The position numbers were made by a program, and so were the translations under genes. The notes below the pieces were generated by a model that was not told the DNA's origin, searched no databases, and saw nothing but the letters and a program-made list of their open reading frames with translations. Positions 15,905 to 24,597 of a stretch of DNA of 47,671 nt are shown here, piece after piece. Within the stretch, counting starts at the first letter, position 1; each line of letters begins with the position of its first letter. This DNA comes from JAZNQL01 sp045531205 (GTDB lineage Bacteria; Bacillota; Clostridia; UMGS1883; UMGS1540), in NCBI GenBank assembly GCA_045531205.1, contig JAZSDN010000049.1, positions 1 to 47,671 on the forward strand. Direction: 5' to 3'.

Positions 15905-18205
15905 ATGGCAATAAAGTACGGAAAAAAGCAACACAGAAAAAACAATATTTTATATACGATAGTAGCAACAATTCTTTTGTGTATAGTATTTTTATCTATG
16001 GTCAGTTATTTTTACTATGCGGCAGAAGATGAGGCGTATGAAAATTTGCACATCCAGACCAAGCAAATTAAAGACGATATGGAGCTTCAGCTATTATCTG
16101 ACCGCGAAAATCTTGCTACTATGGCAAATTTTGCAGCAAAGCTTTATTCTGACGGCGAGAGCTTTGATTTGATGTTTAACTCTTTTGAACCCATTGGTCT
16201 TATTGAAAATATAGGAATACTGATGCAGGATAATACTTTTATAACAAAGGCGGGAACATTGAACCTTAACGGACAAATATCTTTTGAAGAGGAAGCCGCA
16301 AAAGGTGAATACATAAGCGGAAGAGTAAAGGACCTCACAAGGGACAACTATGAAATCATAAGAAGTGCTGTTCCCGTCAAAGTAAACGGAAACACTGTTG
16401 GTGTTTTATATGGCGTAATAAAGCTTGATGTTATTGGCAAAAAATATGGCAGTATGACAAAAGAGCTTGATGCGCAATTATTTGTTTATGATAAAGAAAC
16501 AGGAAATCTTGTTATCGACACTATTAGTGACAAACTTGGAAACATTTCTTTCTTAGAAAACCGCGAATATCGTGATGGCTATTCTTATGAACAAATGATA
16601 AATAGTGAAAAGGGTTATACCTCTTTCCAATCCGTGCTTAAAGACGAAGAGCTTTATGTTCATTTTTCTACACTTGAAGGAATTAACTGGAAGATAACTC
16701 TTGCGAGGTATGAGTCTCAGGTGTTTGCAAAAACACACATTATATCTAAACTACTCCTTGTTTCATTTATCACAATATTACTCATCATGGCTTTGTATAT
16801 TATGATTTTGATGCGCGGCGAAAAACAAAGAAGCTTTGCGACAGCATGTGCATCAAAAATCAGAAAATTGCTTTTGGAGATAAATCAGCAGCAGAATAAT
16901 GTTTCCGAGTCTTTAAAGGAGATTGCCACCTTTGCAAAATCTAGGTCTGCGGTATTCTTTGATGCTGACGGAGAAGATTACAATTTTGCTATGCCTGCCA
17001 GTTTGGAAGAAATCCTTTCGGGTGATGACAGAAAATATTTTATATCAGAAATCCTTCGTTATGCCGCAGAACTTCACAAGGTAAATAACGCCACTGTAAA
17101 CCTTATGTGCATTACGCCAAACAACCATCTTGTAAAAACGAACCACGTTTTTTATGATTTTCTAAAAGAACATAAAATTACAGAGGTTTCCTTTGCAACA
17201 GTTATTGATAAAAACAATCATATCGGTATTCTTGGTGTTGTGAATCCTAAAAACGGCAGAACCGCCAGAATTCTTTTGGAAGATGTTGCCGTTTGTTTTT
17301 CCATTGCAATTTACAACAAAAAGCATTTAAACAAAACAGAGATTGCGGCAACGACCGACTCACTTACAGGAGTTTCAAACCGTGTTACATATAAAAAAGA
17401 CCTTTTGATGTATGATGAAGAAAAACCACAGGAATTTTCGTGTGTTTATATTGATGTTAATGAACTTCACCTTCGCAACAATAAATACGGTCATGCTGCT
17501 GGCGATGAAATGCTCTTGTATATTGCCAATACCCTTAAGGAAGTATTCTACGGTCACAAGATATATCGAATGGGCGGAGATGAGTTCTTGGTATTTGCCG
17601 AAAATACCTCTCAGGATGATATAAAAAGAGGTATTGATATGCTGACTCGGCAGCTTGAGCCAATGGATTATCATGTTGCGGTTGGTATGTCATATAGAAC
17701 ACATAATATGAATACTGAAGAAATTGTGCGAGAAGCCGAAATTAGAATGTACGAGGCAAAAGCACAGTATTATCAAGCCAAAGAAACAAAGAGAACTTTA
17801 AGCGAGAATGATAATGGGTACGTTCATACAAAGACGGGCATTTTAGAAATTGATACGATGATTTCCGTTATGAAGGAAAAATATAACGGAATATATCGTG
17901 TGGACTTGGATAAAGACAAAGCATATCGTATTTTAATGCCTGCGTACCTTGGATATGACGAAAGCGAGGAACATTTTTCCGCTCTTTTAACCAAATATAT
18001 AGATGATTCTGTTGCACCTGAGTTCCACAGAGCAATGATGAGCTTTTTGAATTATGATGCGCTAAAAAGACAGCTTTTAGAAGGTAAAATACCAAGAATA
18101 ACATATAAAAAGACAAACGGAGATACCGTAGTGTTAAGTGTTTACAAGTTAAGTAATGAGGATATCGCTGTAAGCAATACACTTTGGGTTTTTGCCAGAG
18201 ATTAA
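15905..18205 (+). CDS. Membrane diguanylate cyclase with extracytoplasmic sensor domain
   Basis: The 766-residue protein has a membrane segment near 16-36, an extracytoplasmic Cache-like sensor (about 40-275), a second membrane segment (about 280-302), a GAF-like region, a GGDEF domain (about 475-630) and a C-terminal PAS-like domain. MGGDEF is intact near residue 555. The substrate-pocket segment NNKYGHAAGDEML keeps the Asp that favours c-di-GMP; the hybrid cGAMP synthases carry Ser there. No RxxD inhibitory site is seen upstream of the motif, so product inhibition may be absent. It sits directly before a riboswitch-controlled exopolymer operon that ends with an EAL enzyme, so it is likely the local source of the messenger. 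AAGGAA precedes the ATG. Confidence 0.9.
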   Translation: MAIKYGKKQHRKNNILYTIVATILLCIVFLSMVSYFYYAAEDEAYENLHIQTKQIKDDMELQLLSDRENLATMANFAAKLYSDGESFDLMFNSFEPIGLIENIGILMQDNTFITKAGTLNLNGQISFEEEAAKGEYISGRVKDLTRDNYEIIRSAVPVKVNGNTVGVLYGVIKLDVIGKKYGSMTKELDAQLFVYDKETGNLVIDTISDKLGNISFLENREYRDGYSYEQMINSEKGYTSFQSVLKDEELYVHFSTLEGINWKITLARYESQVFAKTHIISKLLLVSFITILLIMALYIMILMRGEKQRSFATACASKIRKLLLEINQQQNNVSESLKEIATFAKSRSAVFFDADGEDYNFAMPASLEEILSGDDRKYFISEILRYAAELHKVNNATVNLMCITPNNHLVKTNHVFYDFLKEHKITEVSFATVIDKNNHIGILGVVNPKNGRTARILLEDVAVCFSIAIYNKKHLNKTEIAATTDSLTGVSNRVTYKKDLLMYDEEKPQEFSCVYIDVNELHLRNNKYGHAAGDEMLLYIANTLKEVFYGHKIYRMGGDEFLVFAENTSQDDIKRGIDMLTRQLEPMDYHVAVGMSYRTHNMNTEEIVREAEIRMYEAKAQYYQAKETKRTLSENDNGYVHTKTGILEIDTMISVMKEKYNGIYRVDLDKDKAYRILMPAYLGYDESEEHFSALLTKYIDDSVAPEFHRAMMSFLNYDALKRQLLEGKIPRITYKKTNGDTVVLSVYKLSNEDIAVSNTLWVFARD

Positions 18206-18213
18206 AAAGTTGT

Positions 18214-18242
18214 TTGACAAATTAAGTTCATTGTGGTAAAAT
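18214..18242 (+). promoter_or_regulatory. Promoter driving the riboswitch and exopolymer operon
   Basis: TTGACA (18214-18219) and TAAAAT (18237-18242) are 17 bases apart, one of the best promoters in the window. Transcription would start near 18249, just before the aptamer, and nine bases separate the GGDEF stop codon from the -35 box. Confidence 0.75.
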
Positions 18243-18257
18243 AACAGAAGTTTAATA

Positions 18258-18376
18258 TTTAGCAAAATCGGTGAAAGTCGATGACGCAAAGCAAAGAGGC
18301 TAAGGTTTTATACTATGCCAGTCCAGCTGCAATGATACAAGGTCTGTTAAGGCTTTATGTTATTGCGGCTTTTTAT
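18258..18376 (+). ncRNA. GEMM-I (cyclic-di-GMP-I type) riboswitch with overlapping terminator
   Basis: The aptamer has the hallmarks of GEMM-I. A 6-bp P2 stem ATCGGT/GTCGAT is capped by a GAAA tetraloop (18267-18282), immediately followed by the GACGCAAAGC core (18283-18292). Then comes the GGCTAAGG tetraloop-receptor side (18298-18305) and ATGCCAGTCCAGCTGC (18315-18330). The expression platform is a terminator: GCTGCAAT (18326-18333) pairs with ATTGCGGC (18362-18369), then TTTTTATTT. Its 5' arm is the 3' end of the aptamer, so ligand binding should disrupt it: a transcriptional ON switch. By alignment, the base equal to G20 of Vc2 is A (18261), the change seen in cGAMP-responsive GEMM-Ib. 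Confidence 0.82.
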
Positions 18377-18391
18377 TTGCAGGAGATTTTT

Positions 18392-19084
18392 ATGAATGTT
18401 GTAACAAGAGAAGAAAAGAAGTTTTTAATAAATATTGATGAGTTTCGTTCTAAATCTCATTATCTAGATATGCTTATGATACAAGATGAGCACAACGGAA
18501 CAGACGGCTATATCATACGCTCGCTCTATTTTGACACAATTTACGATGACGATTTTTTTGAAAAGCTTGAAGGTGTTGAAACAAGACGGAAAATACGGCT
18601 TAGAATTTATGACCCAAAGCACAATTTTGCAATGCTTGAAATGAAGCAAAAGCAAGGTGCTAATCAGAAAAAACGCTCTCTTCGTATGACAAAAGCGGAC
18701 GCAGAGGCGTTAATTGCCGGAAGGTATGAAGTTTTGTTAAAATACGAAGAGGATTTTGCAAGAGAATGTTACGGTCTTATGCATTACAAGTGTTATCGTC
18801 CAAAAACAATTGTTCAATACAATCGTAAAGCCTACATTGCAAAGGAAAATAAAATCAGGATTACCTTCGACAATAACATTGTGGCAACGGAAACCAATTT
18901 TGATTTGTTTTCTGAAAATCTTGTAATGTATCCTGTTTTAGATAAATTTAATGTAGTGCTTGAGGTAAAGTTTAACGGATTTTTGCTTGATTATATCAGG
19001 CAATTTATAAACAGTATCAACAAAAGTGAGCTGTCGGTAAGTAAATACGCACTCGCAAGACAGCAAAGCTATGATGAAATATGA
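18392..19084 (+). CDS. VTC-domain (polyphosphate-polymerase-like) protein
   Basis: The 230-residue protein matches the VTC catalytic domain, a triphosphate-tunnel fold lined with basic residues: TREEKKFLI, IRSLYFDT, RRKIRLRIYD, LEMKQKQGANQKKRS, QYNRKAYI, KIRITFDNNI and VLEVKFNG. Yeast VTC4 makes polyphosphate from ATP. Bacterial stand-alone domains commonly neighbour DUF4956 and CotH, and their product is not settled. The start at 18392 follows CAGGAGA; the longer frame upstream reads through the riboswitch and is not translated. It is the first gene of the riboswitch operon, 18 bases before DUF4956. Confidence 0.88.
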   Translation: MNVVTREEKKFLINIDEFRSKSHYLDMLMIQDEHNGTDGYIIRSLYFDTIYDDDFFEKLEGVETRRKIRLRIYDPKHNFAMLEMKQKQGANQKKRSLRMTKADAEALIAGRYEVLLKYEEDFARECYGLMHYKCYRPKTIVQYNRKAYIAKENKIRITFDNNIVATETNFDLFSENLVMYPVLDKFNVVLEVKFNGFLLDYIRQFINSINKSELSVSKYALARQQSYDEI

Positions 19085-19102
19085 TAAAAGGAGTTTTTGA
19101 AA

Positions 19103-19783
19103 ATGAGAAGTCAGATTTTTAATCTTATTAAAGACCAGTCAACTCTCTCGTGGGAGCAGATTGCGGCAAATATTTTAGTTTCGGGAATTTTGGGATTTTT
19201 AATTTTTATATCCTATATGATTTCACACCGAGGAACAATTTACAGCAAAAAGTTTAATGTATCACTTGTTGTTTTAACAGTTCTTACCTCAATGGTTATG
19301 ACGGTTATCGGAAACAACGTAGCACTTTCCCTTGGTATGGTCGGTGCCCTCTCCATTGTTCGTTTCAGGACGGCAATTAAGGATTCAAGAGATACTGTTT
19401 ACATATTCTGGACAATTATTGTGGGTATTTGTTGCGGTGTGGGGGACTTTATCGTTGCAAGTATCGGAAGCGGGTTTGTATTTATCCTTTTTCTTATATT
19501 GGGTGCAATCAAGAATAATAACCGTATGCTTGTTATTATCAGAGGTGACAGGACCAAAGAATCTCAGATACAAGGCATAATTTTTAAGTTTTTCGGTGCA
19601 AAAGCGGTGCTCAGAGTGAAGAACTCAACAACAGAATCTATTGAATTTATATACGAAATTACTGCAAAAATGCTTACATTGGCTGAAAGAAAGAACAATA
19701 TTGGTATATGCGATGAGATTTATAAAATAGGTAATATCGAATATGTAAATACCGTTATGCAAAATGATGAGGTTTCAAATTAA
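19103..19783 (+). CDS. DUF4956 membrane protein
   Basis: The 226-residue protein has four hydrophobic segments in its first 140 residues (near 25-45, 54-75, 78-90 and 105-135) and a soluble C-terminal part. The signature SLGMVGALSIVRFRTAIKDSRDT is the conserved core of DUF4956. The family is repeatedly found between a VTC-domain gene and a CotH gene, as here, and might anchor or export the VTC product; that is inference. The ATG at 19103 is chosen because AAAGGAG is nine bases upstream; the TTG two codons earlier is too close. Confidence 0.88.
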   Translation: MRSQIFNLIKDQSTLSWEQIAANILVSGILGFLIFISYMISHRGTIYSKKFNVSLVVLTVLTSMVMTVIGNNVALSLGMVGALSIVRFRTAIKDSRDTVYIFWTIIVGICCGVGDFIVASIGSGFVFILFLILGAIKNNNRMLVIIRGDRTKESQIQGIIFKFFGAKAVLRVKNSTTESIEFIYEITAKMLTLAERKNNIGICDEIYKIGNIEYVNTVMQNDEVSN

Positions 19784-19817
19784 ACCTATTAACTGACCGC
19801 AAAAGGAGGTGCCGGGG

Positions 19818-21299
19818 TTGAAATATAAAATAATAGGAATATCTGTTACGGCCTTGGTACTGACCATGGTACTTTGGATAAGTTTTGCCATGCCGGAGGA
19901 TAATGGCACGAGATATATAGAGCATATTATGGCAGAAGAAAAAGAGGTGTGCAAAACGCACACGAACGACTCTATTTGCACGCACCTGCCCATTGTAAGT
20001 ATCAATACAAACGGAACGGAAATTCCGGGAAAGCCCATTTACGATGAGGAGTATAATGTTATAGATTATACTCTTGCAGCAGATGGGACTACAACCATAA
20101 GAGCATCGCTTGATGTAATCGACAACAAGCAGGAATATAATCATCTTTCGGATAATGCAAAAAGTATGGGCAAAGTTATGATCAGAGTAAGAGGACATTC
20201 GTCAAGAAGGTTTGAAAAGACAAACTATTTTATAAGATTTGTAAATGCTGACGACACAAATAATCCGCAGGAATTTCTTGGAATGGATGCGCATCACGAG
20301 TGGGCGCTGCACGGTCCTTTTCTTGACAAAACACTGATACGTAATTATATGTGGTATAACATTTCGGGCGAAATTATGGAGTATAGCCCGAATGTGCGAT
20401 TTTTTGAGCTTGTATTAAATGGTGAATACAGAGGTCTTTATCTTGCAACAGAAATGATAACTGCCGGAAAAGAAGGTTCAAGACTGAATCTTCAGGTAAA
20501 CAAGAAAGATAATACATTTTCAGGTTATGCTCTTCGCCTCGATTGGGGTGATACCGAAGAAGAAAACAAGCTCTATCCTTTTACTAACTATACAACCCGT
20601 GCAAAAACCCAGCATGAGCTTGTTTATCCCGGTGCTAAAAATATTACACCTGAGCTTAAAGAGGCAATAAAAAATGAGTTTTCATTATTTGAAAAAACGC
20701 TTTATTCCTATGACTACAACAACGAGAAGTATGGATACAAGAATTACATTGATATAGATTCATTTGTTGACTATTTTTTAATTAATGAATTCACCTGTAA
20801 TTATGATGCAGGATCTCTTTCAACCTACATATACAAGGACATAGACGGCAAGTACAAAATGTGTGTATGGGACTTTAACTCTGCTCTTGATGCCTATCAG
20901 GAGAGCGCAATGCCAACAGATGAGTTCAGGCTGAACTCGAGGCTGTGGTATCAAATGCTTTTTATGGACTCAGATTTTACAGATAGGGTTATTACAAGAT
21001 ACTACGAGCTTAGAAAAACAGTTTTCAGCGAAGAATACTTATTTGGATTTATTGATGATACCATAGAGTATTTAGGCACTGCGGTGGACAGAAATTACGA
21101 AAAATGGGGTTACACCTTCAATCAGGAGTATGACCTTATGCATCCTACCGAGAGAAATCCAAGAAATTATGATGAAGCAATTTCACAGATGAAGGATTTT
21201 ATTACCAAACGAATTGCATTTATGGACGAAAATATCGAATCACTTCGTCAAAATAGCGCAGAATCAAAGACGAAAAAATATAACGAAGTATCAGATTAA
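19818..21299 (+). CDS. CotH-like kinase, membrane-anchored, extracytoplasmic
   Basis: The 493-residue protein starts with a single hydrophobic anchor (IIGISVTALVLTMVLWI) and continues as a CotH-type atypical kinase: VMIRVRGHSSRRFEKTNYFIRF, EWALHGPFLDKTLIRNYMWY, FFELVLNGEYRGLYLATEMI, and the catalytic segment KYKMCVWDFNSALD. Spore-coat CotH phosphorylates coat proteins; paralogues outside spores are common. Topology places the kinase outside the membrane, where it could modify the exported polymer or a cell-wall protein. The TTG at 19818 has AAAAGGAGG at 8 bases; a GTG at 19809 overlaps that site and is rejected. Confidence 0.88.
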   Translation: MKYKIIGISVTALVLTMVLWISFAMPEDNGTRYIEHIMAEEKEVCKTHTNDSICTHLPIVSINTNGTEIPGKPIYDEEYNVIDYTLAADGTTTIRASLDVIDNKQEYNHLSDNAKSMGKVMIRVRGHSSRRFEKTNYFIRFVNADDTNNPQEFLGMDAHHEWALHGPFLDKTLIRNYMWYNISGEIMEYSPNVRFFELVLNGEYRGLYLATEMITAGKEGSRLNLQVNKKDNTFSGYALRLDWGDTEEENKLYPFTNYTTRAKTQHELVYPGAKNITPELKEAIKNEFSLFEKTLYSYDYNNEKYGYKNYIDIDSFVDYFLINEFTCNYDAGSLSTYIYKDIDGKYKMCVWDFNSALDAYQESAMPTDEFRLNSRLWYQMLFMDSDFTDRVITRYYELRKTVFSEEYLFGFIDDTIEYLGTAVDRNYEKWGYTFNQEYDLMHPTERNPRNYDEAISQMKDFITKRIAFMDENIESLRQNSAESKTKKYNEVSD

Positions 21300-21319
21300 A
21301 GAAAAAGGAGGTACAGGTT

Positions 21320-23491
21320 TTGAAAAAATATATTATAACAGTAGTTTCTATTATACTTGTGCTTCTTGTATTTGATTGGTTATACTTTTATGAAGGTATG
21401 TATTTTGATTTTGGAAAAGAAAAGCCCACAGAATATTTTATGAATGTAGACGGCGAAGAAATATATATGAAAAACGGGGACACGTTTACTCCTTATGAAA
21501 TTCGTGGCGTGAATTTAGGCTCCGGACTTCCCGGCGAGTGGGCAACCTCATTCGCTATTGACAAAGAAACATATTTAAGATGGTTTGGATACATACAGGA
21601 AATGGGTGCAAACACCATTCGTGTTTATACAATCCAGAGCGACACCTTCTATGATGCTTTCTATGAATATAACAAAGATAACAAAAATCCTCTTTATATG
21701 CTTCACGGCGTTTGGGTGAATGACTATGTCATAAATTCCCACAGAGATGCATACAGCAAGGACTTTTATGATACATTTTTAGAACACAGTAAAATAATGG
21801 TTGATGTTATTCACGGAAACAGAAAACTCAATTTAGGCAGAGTTGCAAGTGCAGGTCATGGAACATATAAAAAAGATATATCAGATTGGGTAATCGGATA
21901 TATCTTAGGCGTTGAGTGGGACGACTCAACGGTCAGCTATACCGACGATTTATATAAAGACAAAGAGGGTTATTCATCTTATAGTGGGAAGTATATGTAT
22001 ACTTCCCCTGAGGCTACTCCTTTTGAAACAATGCTTACTATGGTGGGCGATAAAACCATTGAATATGAGACTAAGCGATATGGCGAACAAAGACTTTTGG
22101 CGTTTTCCAACTGGCCTACAACTGACCCTTTCGAGTATCCCCAAATTATCACTGATTTCTTTATGAAATGTGCACAGGTTGATGTGGAGCATATAAAGAC
22201 TACGGATGCATTTTTATCCGGTCAGTTTGTGTCCTATCACGTTTACCCCTACTATCCGTATTACTTGAGCTTTGCCGAGGATTGGTCTGTGTTTGGAATT
22301 GAGTCAAAAGACTCGTTCCGTGACGAACAAGGCAGAGTAAATGCATACAGAGCTTATCTGACAATGCTTAACAACCATCACACAATGCCCGTAGTAATAT
22401 CGGAGTTTGGTGTGTCTACCGGCAGAGGTATGGCTCAGGTTGATAAAGACACCGACAGAAATCAGGGAAACACTTCGGAGCAGGCACAAGGACAGGCTCT
22501 TGTTGATTGTTGGGAAGACATTAAAACATCCGGTTGCAACGGCGGTTGTGTATTTACCTGGCAGGATGAATGGTTCAAGAGAACCTGGAACACAATGCAC
22601 GCAGTAAACTTAACTCGTACAGCATATTGGTCAGACTACCAGACAAATGAACAATATTTCGGACTTTTATCCTTTGACCCGGGAAAAGAAAAATCTGTAT
22701 GTTATGTGGATGACGATGTATCCGAATGGACAGAGAATGATAAAATTCAAAGTGGAAACACAGAACTTTCGGTGAAATATGACGAAAAGTTTATGTATTT
22801 TCTCGTAAAGAAGGACGGACTTGATTTTGAAAACGAAACCTTATATATTCCGCTTGACATTACTCCTAAAACAGGAAGTAACTATTGCAAAAACTTTGAT
22901 GTAAAATTCGATAGAGATGCGGATTTTGTTATTGTGCTTGACGGAAAGGATAATAGCCGTATTATGGTGCAAGAGCGTTATGATGCACTTCGCTCCACAT
23001 ATTCAAAGGATATTTATAAGTTTGACACTTACTTTAAAAATAATATCCCAGAAAAAAATTCGCCAAAGTTTGTAACGATTGAACTGATACTTCGTACTGC
23101 GATAGCACTTTCTCCTGAAACAAAAGAAACGGTTGCGGAGTCTTACGAAACAGGCAAGCTTTTATATGGTAATGCAAATCCTGAAAGCCAAGAATTCAAT
23201 TCTCTTGCAGATTTTATATCAGCAGGCGATTACATAGAAATAAGAATCCCGTGGCAGTTACTAAATTTTTCTGATCCGTCTAAAATGCAAATTCACGATG
23301 ACTACTATGACGGAAACTATGGAATTGAATATATAGACATTGACAAAATGTATGCAGGAATTGGTATGGGAGATAAAAGAATTGAACTTGACGAGATTAA
23401 GCTTCAAGGTTGGGGCAACAAGGTAACATATCACGAAAGACTCAAAGAATCATATTACATAATGCAAGGGTTATGGAAAGGGTGTGAGTGA
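21320..23491 (+). CDS. Membrane-anchored TIM-barrel glycoside hydrolase-like protein
   Basis: The 723-residue protein has an N-terminal signal anchor (about 3-20) and an extracytoplasmic clan-A-like TIM barrel. EIRGVNLGSGLPGEW and NTIRVYTIQS mark early strands, LGVEWDD (Glu near 198) is a possible acid/base, and VVISEFGVSTGRG (Glu near 361) is a typical nucleophile segment. Residues from about 455 onward form a beta-rich C-terminal domain (VDDDVSEWTEND, then IPWQLLNF). Exopolymer loci often include such a hydrolase to trim or release chains, as PslG and BcsZ do. The TTG start has AAAGGAGG at 8 bases. Its stop overlaps the start of the HEAT gene. Confidence 0.75.
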   Translation: MKKYIITVVSIILVLLVFDWLYFYEGMYFDFGKEKPTEYFMNVDGEEIYMKNGDTFTPYEIRGVNLGSGLPGEWATSFAIDKETYLRWFGYIQEMGANTIRVYTIQSDTFYDAFYEYNKDNKNPLYMLHGVWVNDYVINSHRDAYSKDFYDTFLEHSKIMVDVIHGNRKLNLGRVASAGHGTYKKDISDWVIGYILGVEWDDSTVSYTDDLYKDKEGYSSYSGKYMYTSPEATPFETMLTMVGDKTIEYETKRYGEQRLLAFSNWPTTDPFEYPQIITDFFMKCAQVDVEHIKTTDAFLSGQFVSYHVYPYYPYYLSFAEDWSVFGIESKDSFRDEQGRVNAYRAYLTMLNNHHTMPVVISEFGVSTGRGMAQVDKDTDRNQGNTSEQAQGQALVDCWEDIKTSGCNGGCVFTWQDEWFKRTWNTMHAVNLTRTAYWSDYQTNEQYFGLLSFDPGKEKSVCYVDDDVSEWTENDKIQSGNTELSVKYDEKFMYFLVKKDGLDFENETLYIPLDITPKTGSNYCKNFDVKFDRDADFVIVLDGKDNSRIMVQERYDALRSTYSKDIYKFDTYFKNNIPEKNSPKFVTIELILRTAIALSPETKETVAESYETGKLLYGNANPESQEFNSLADFISAGDYIEIRIPWQLLNFSDPSKMQIHDDYYDGNYGIEYIDIDKMYAGIGMGDKRIELDEIKLQGWGNKVTYHERLKESYYIMQGLWKGCE

Positions 23492-24597
23492 AAATGAAAA
23501 TAGAGATTATGATTTATGTTTATATCGCAATATGCATCAGCATGATAGCATTTAACATAGTCTATGTTTTTGTTTTGCGTCATCGCGAAAAAGCACTCGG
23601 CACTAATTCTGAAAAACTCAAAAAAATCATTTGTGACCAGATAGAAGTTATTAAAAACGGAGAAGAAATCTCAGAAAAACATATAAAATATCTTTGCAAA
23701 AAGCTTGACAGAACCGCCGGAATTACGGCGTTTGACAGAGCACTTGAAAGTGTTTCCCGAAAAGAGCCTGATTTGGCACAGAAATATCTTGTTGAAACAT
23801 TTTATGTATTTGAATATCTTACTCATCGTTACGTAAGCAAGGATAGCATAAAAATTGCATATTTCCCTTACATACTTCACAAATACAACATACTAAAGCA
23901 TTATGACAGCGAAAAGGTGCTTGATGCTCTTTTGGATCTTTTAAGGTCTGTAAATGTATATTGCAGAGAAAACACCTTGAAAGCACTTTACAGTATGCAA
24001 AGACCTGATGTTGTTGTGGCATCCTTAAAAATCATAGACAAAAACTTATCCTTCCATCACTCAAAGCTTATTTGTGACGGACTTTTGAATTACACTGGGG
24101 ATAAAGAAATCTTAAAAGATATGCTTTTTAAAAGCTTTAATGCATATTCCACAGGAATGCAGCTTAATATTTTAAATTACTTCCGTTTTGGCAATATCCG
24201 CTGTGATAAAGAAATGCTGGAGTTTTTATCAAACGAAAAGGTAAATAGTGAGCTTCGTTTTGCAGCCATCCGATACTTTGAAAAATTCCCGATTAAGGAA
24301 GCTGAAAGCAGTATTTGGGCGATAGCGGAAAATTTGGAAGGTCGAACATGGGAATATCAGGCGATTGCCTCATCTGCACTGAAATCATATCCTGGCGATG
24401 TTACTTTCAGAATATTGGTGGAAAACCTTTCAAGCTCTAACTGGCACATAAGGCAGAATAGTGCCATAAGTCTTGAAAAACTTGGATATACATATCACGA
24501 TTTGATAAATGTTTTTGACGGAAACGACAGATACGCAAGGGAAATTATGAGATACCGTCTTGACAGAAGAGATTCTAAAGAGGCGGTGAAAGCATAA
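23488..24597 (+). CDS. Membrane-anchored HEAT-repeat protein
   Basis: The 369-residue protein has one N-terminal membrane segment (about 9-30) and then about 300 residues of helical pairs with HEAT-like spacing, for example SVNVYCRENTLKALYSM, NSELRFAAIRYFEKFP, WEYQAIASSALKSYP and SNWHIRQNSAISLEKLG. Such a scaffold should sit in the cytoplasm next to the synthase. Translation may begin at the GTG 23488 or the ATG 23494; both overlap or abut the previous stop. The stop TAATG is shared with the GT2 start, so the two proteins are made together and probably interact. Confidence 0.8.
   Translation: MKMKIEIMIYVYIAICISMIAFNIVYVFVLRHREKALGTNSEKLKKIICDQIEVIKNGEEISEKHIKYLCKKLDRTAGITAFDRALESVSRKEPDLAQKYLVETFYVFEYLTHRYVSKDSIKIAYFPYILHKYNILKHYDSEKVLDALLDLLRSVNVYCRENTLKALYSMQRPDVVVASLKIIDKNLSFHHSKLICDGLLNYTGDKEILKDMLFKSFNAYSTGMQLNILNYFRFGNIRCDKEMLEFLSNEKVNSELRFAAIRYFEKFPIKEAESSIWAIAENLEGRTWEYQAIASSALKSYPGDVTFRILVENLSSSNWHIRQNSAISLEKLGYTYHDLINVFDGNDRYAREIMRYRLDRRDSKEAVKA

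Noticed and set aside
15905..18205. Hybrid (cGAMP-making) GGDEF suggested by the A20 aptamer
   Set aside because: The specificity Asp in GHAAGDEML is retained; the hybrid enzymes have Ser. Kept only as a question for experiment.
18281..18391. N-terminal extension of the VTC protein
   Set aside because: The longer frame reads through the riboswitch core and terminator and lacks a ribosome site; the start at 18392 has CAGGAGA.
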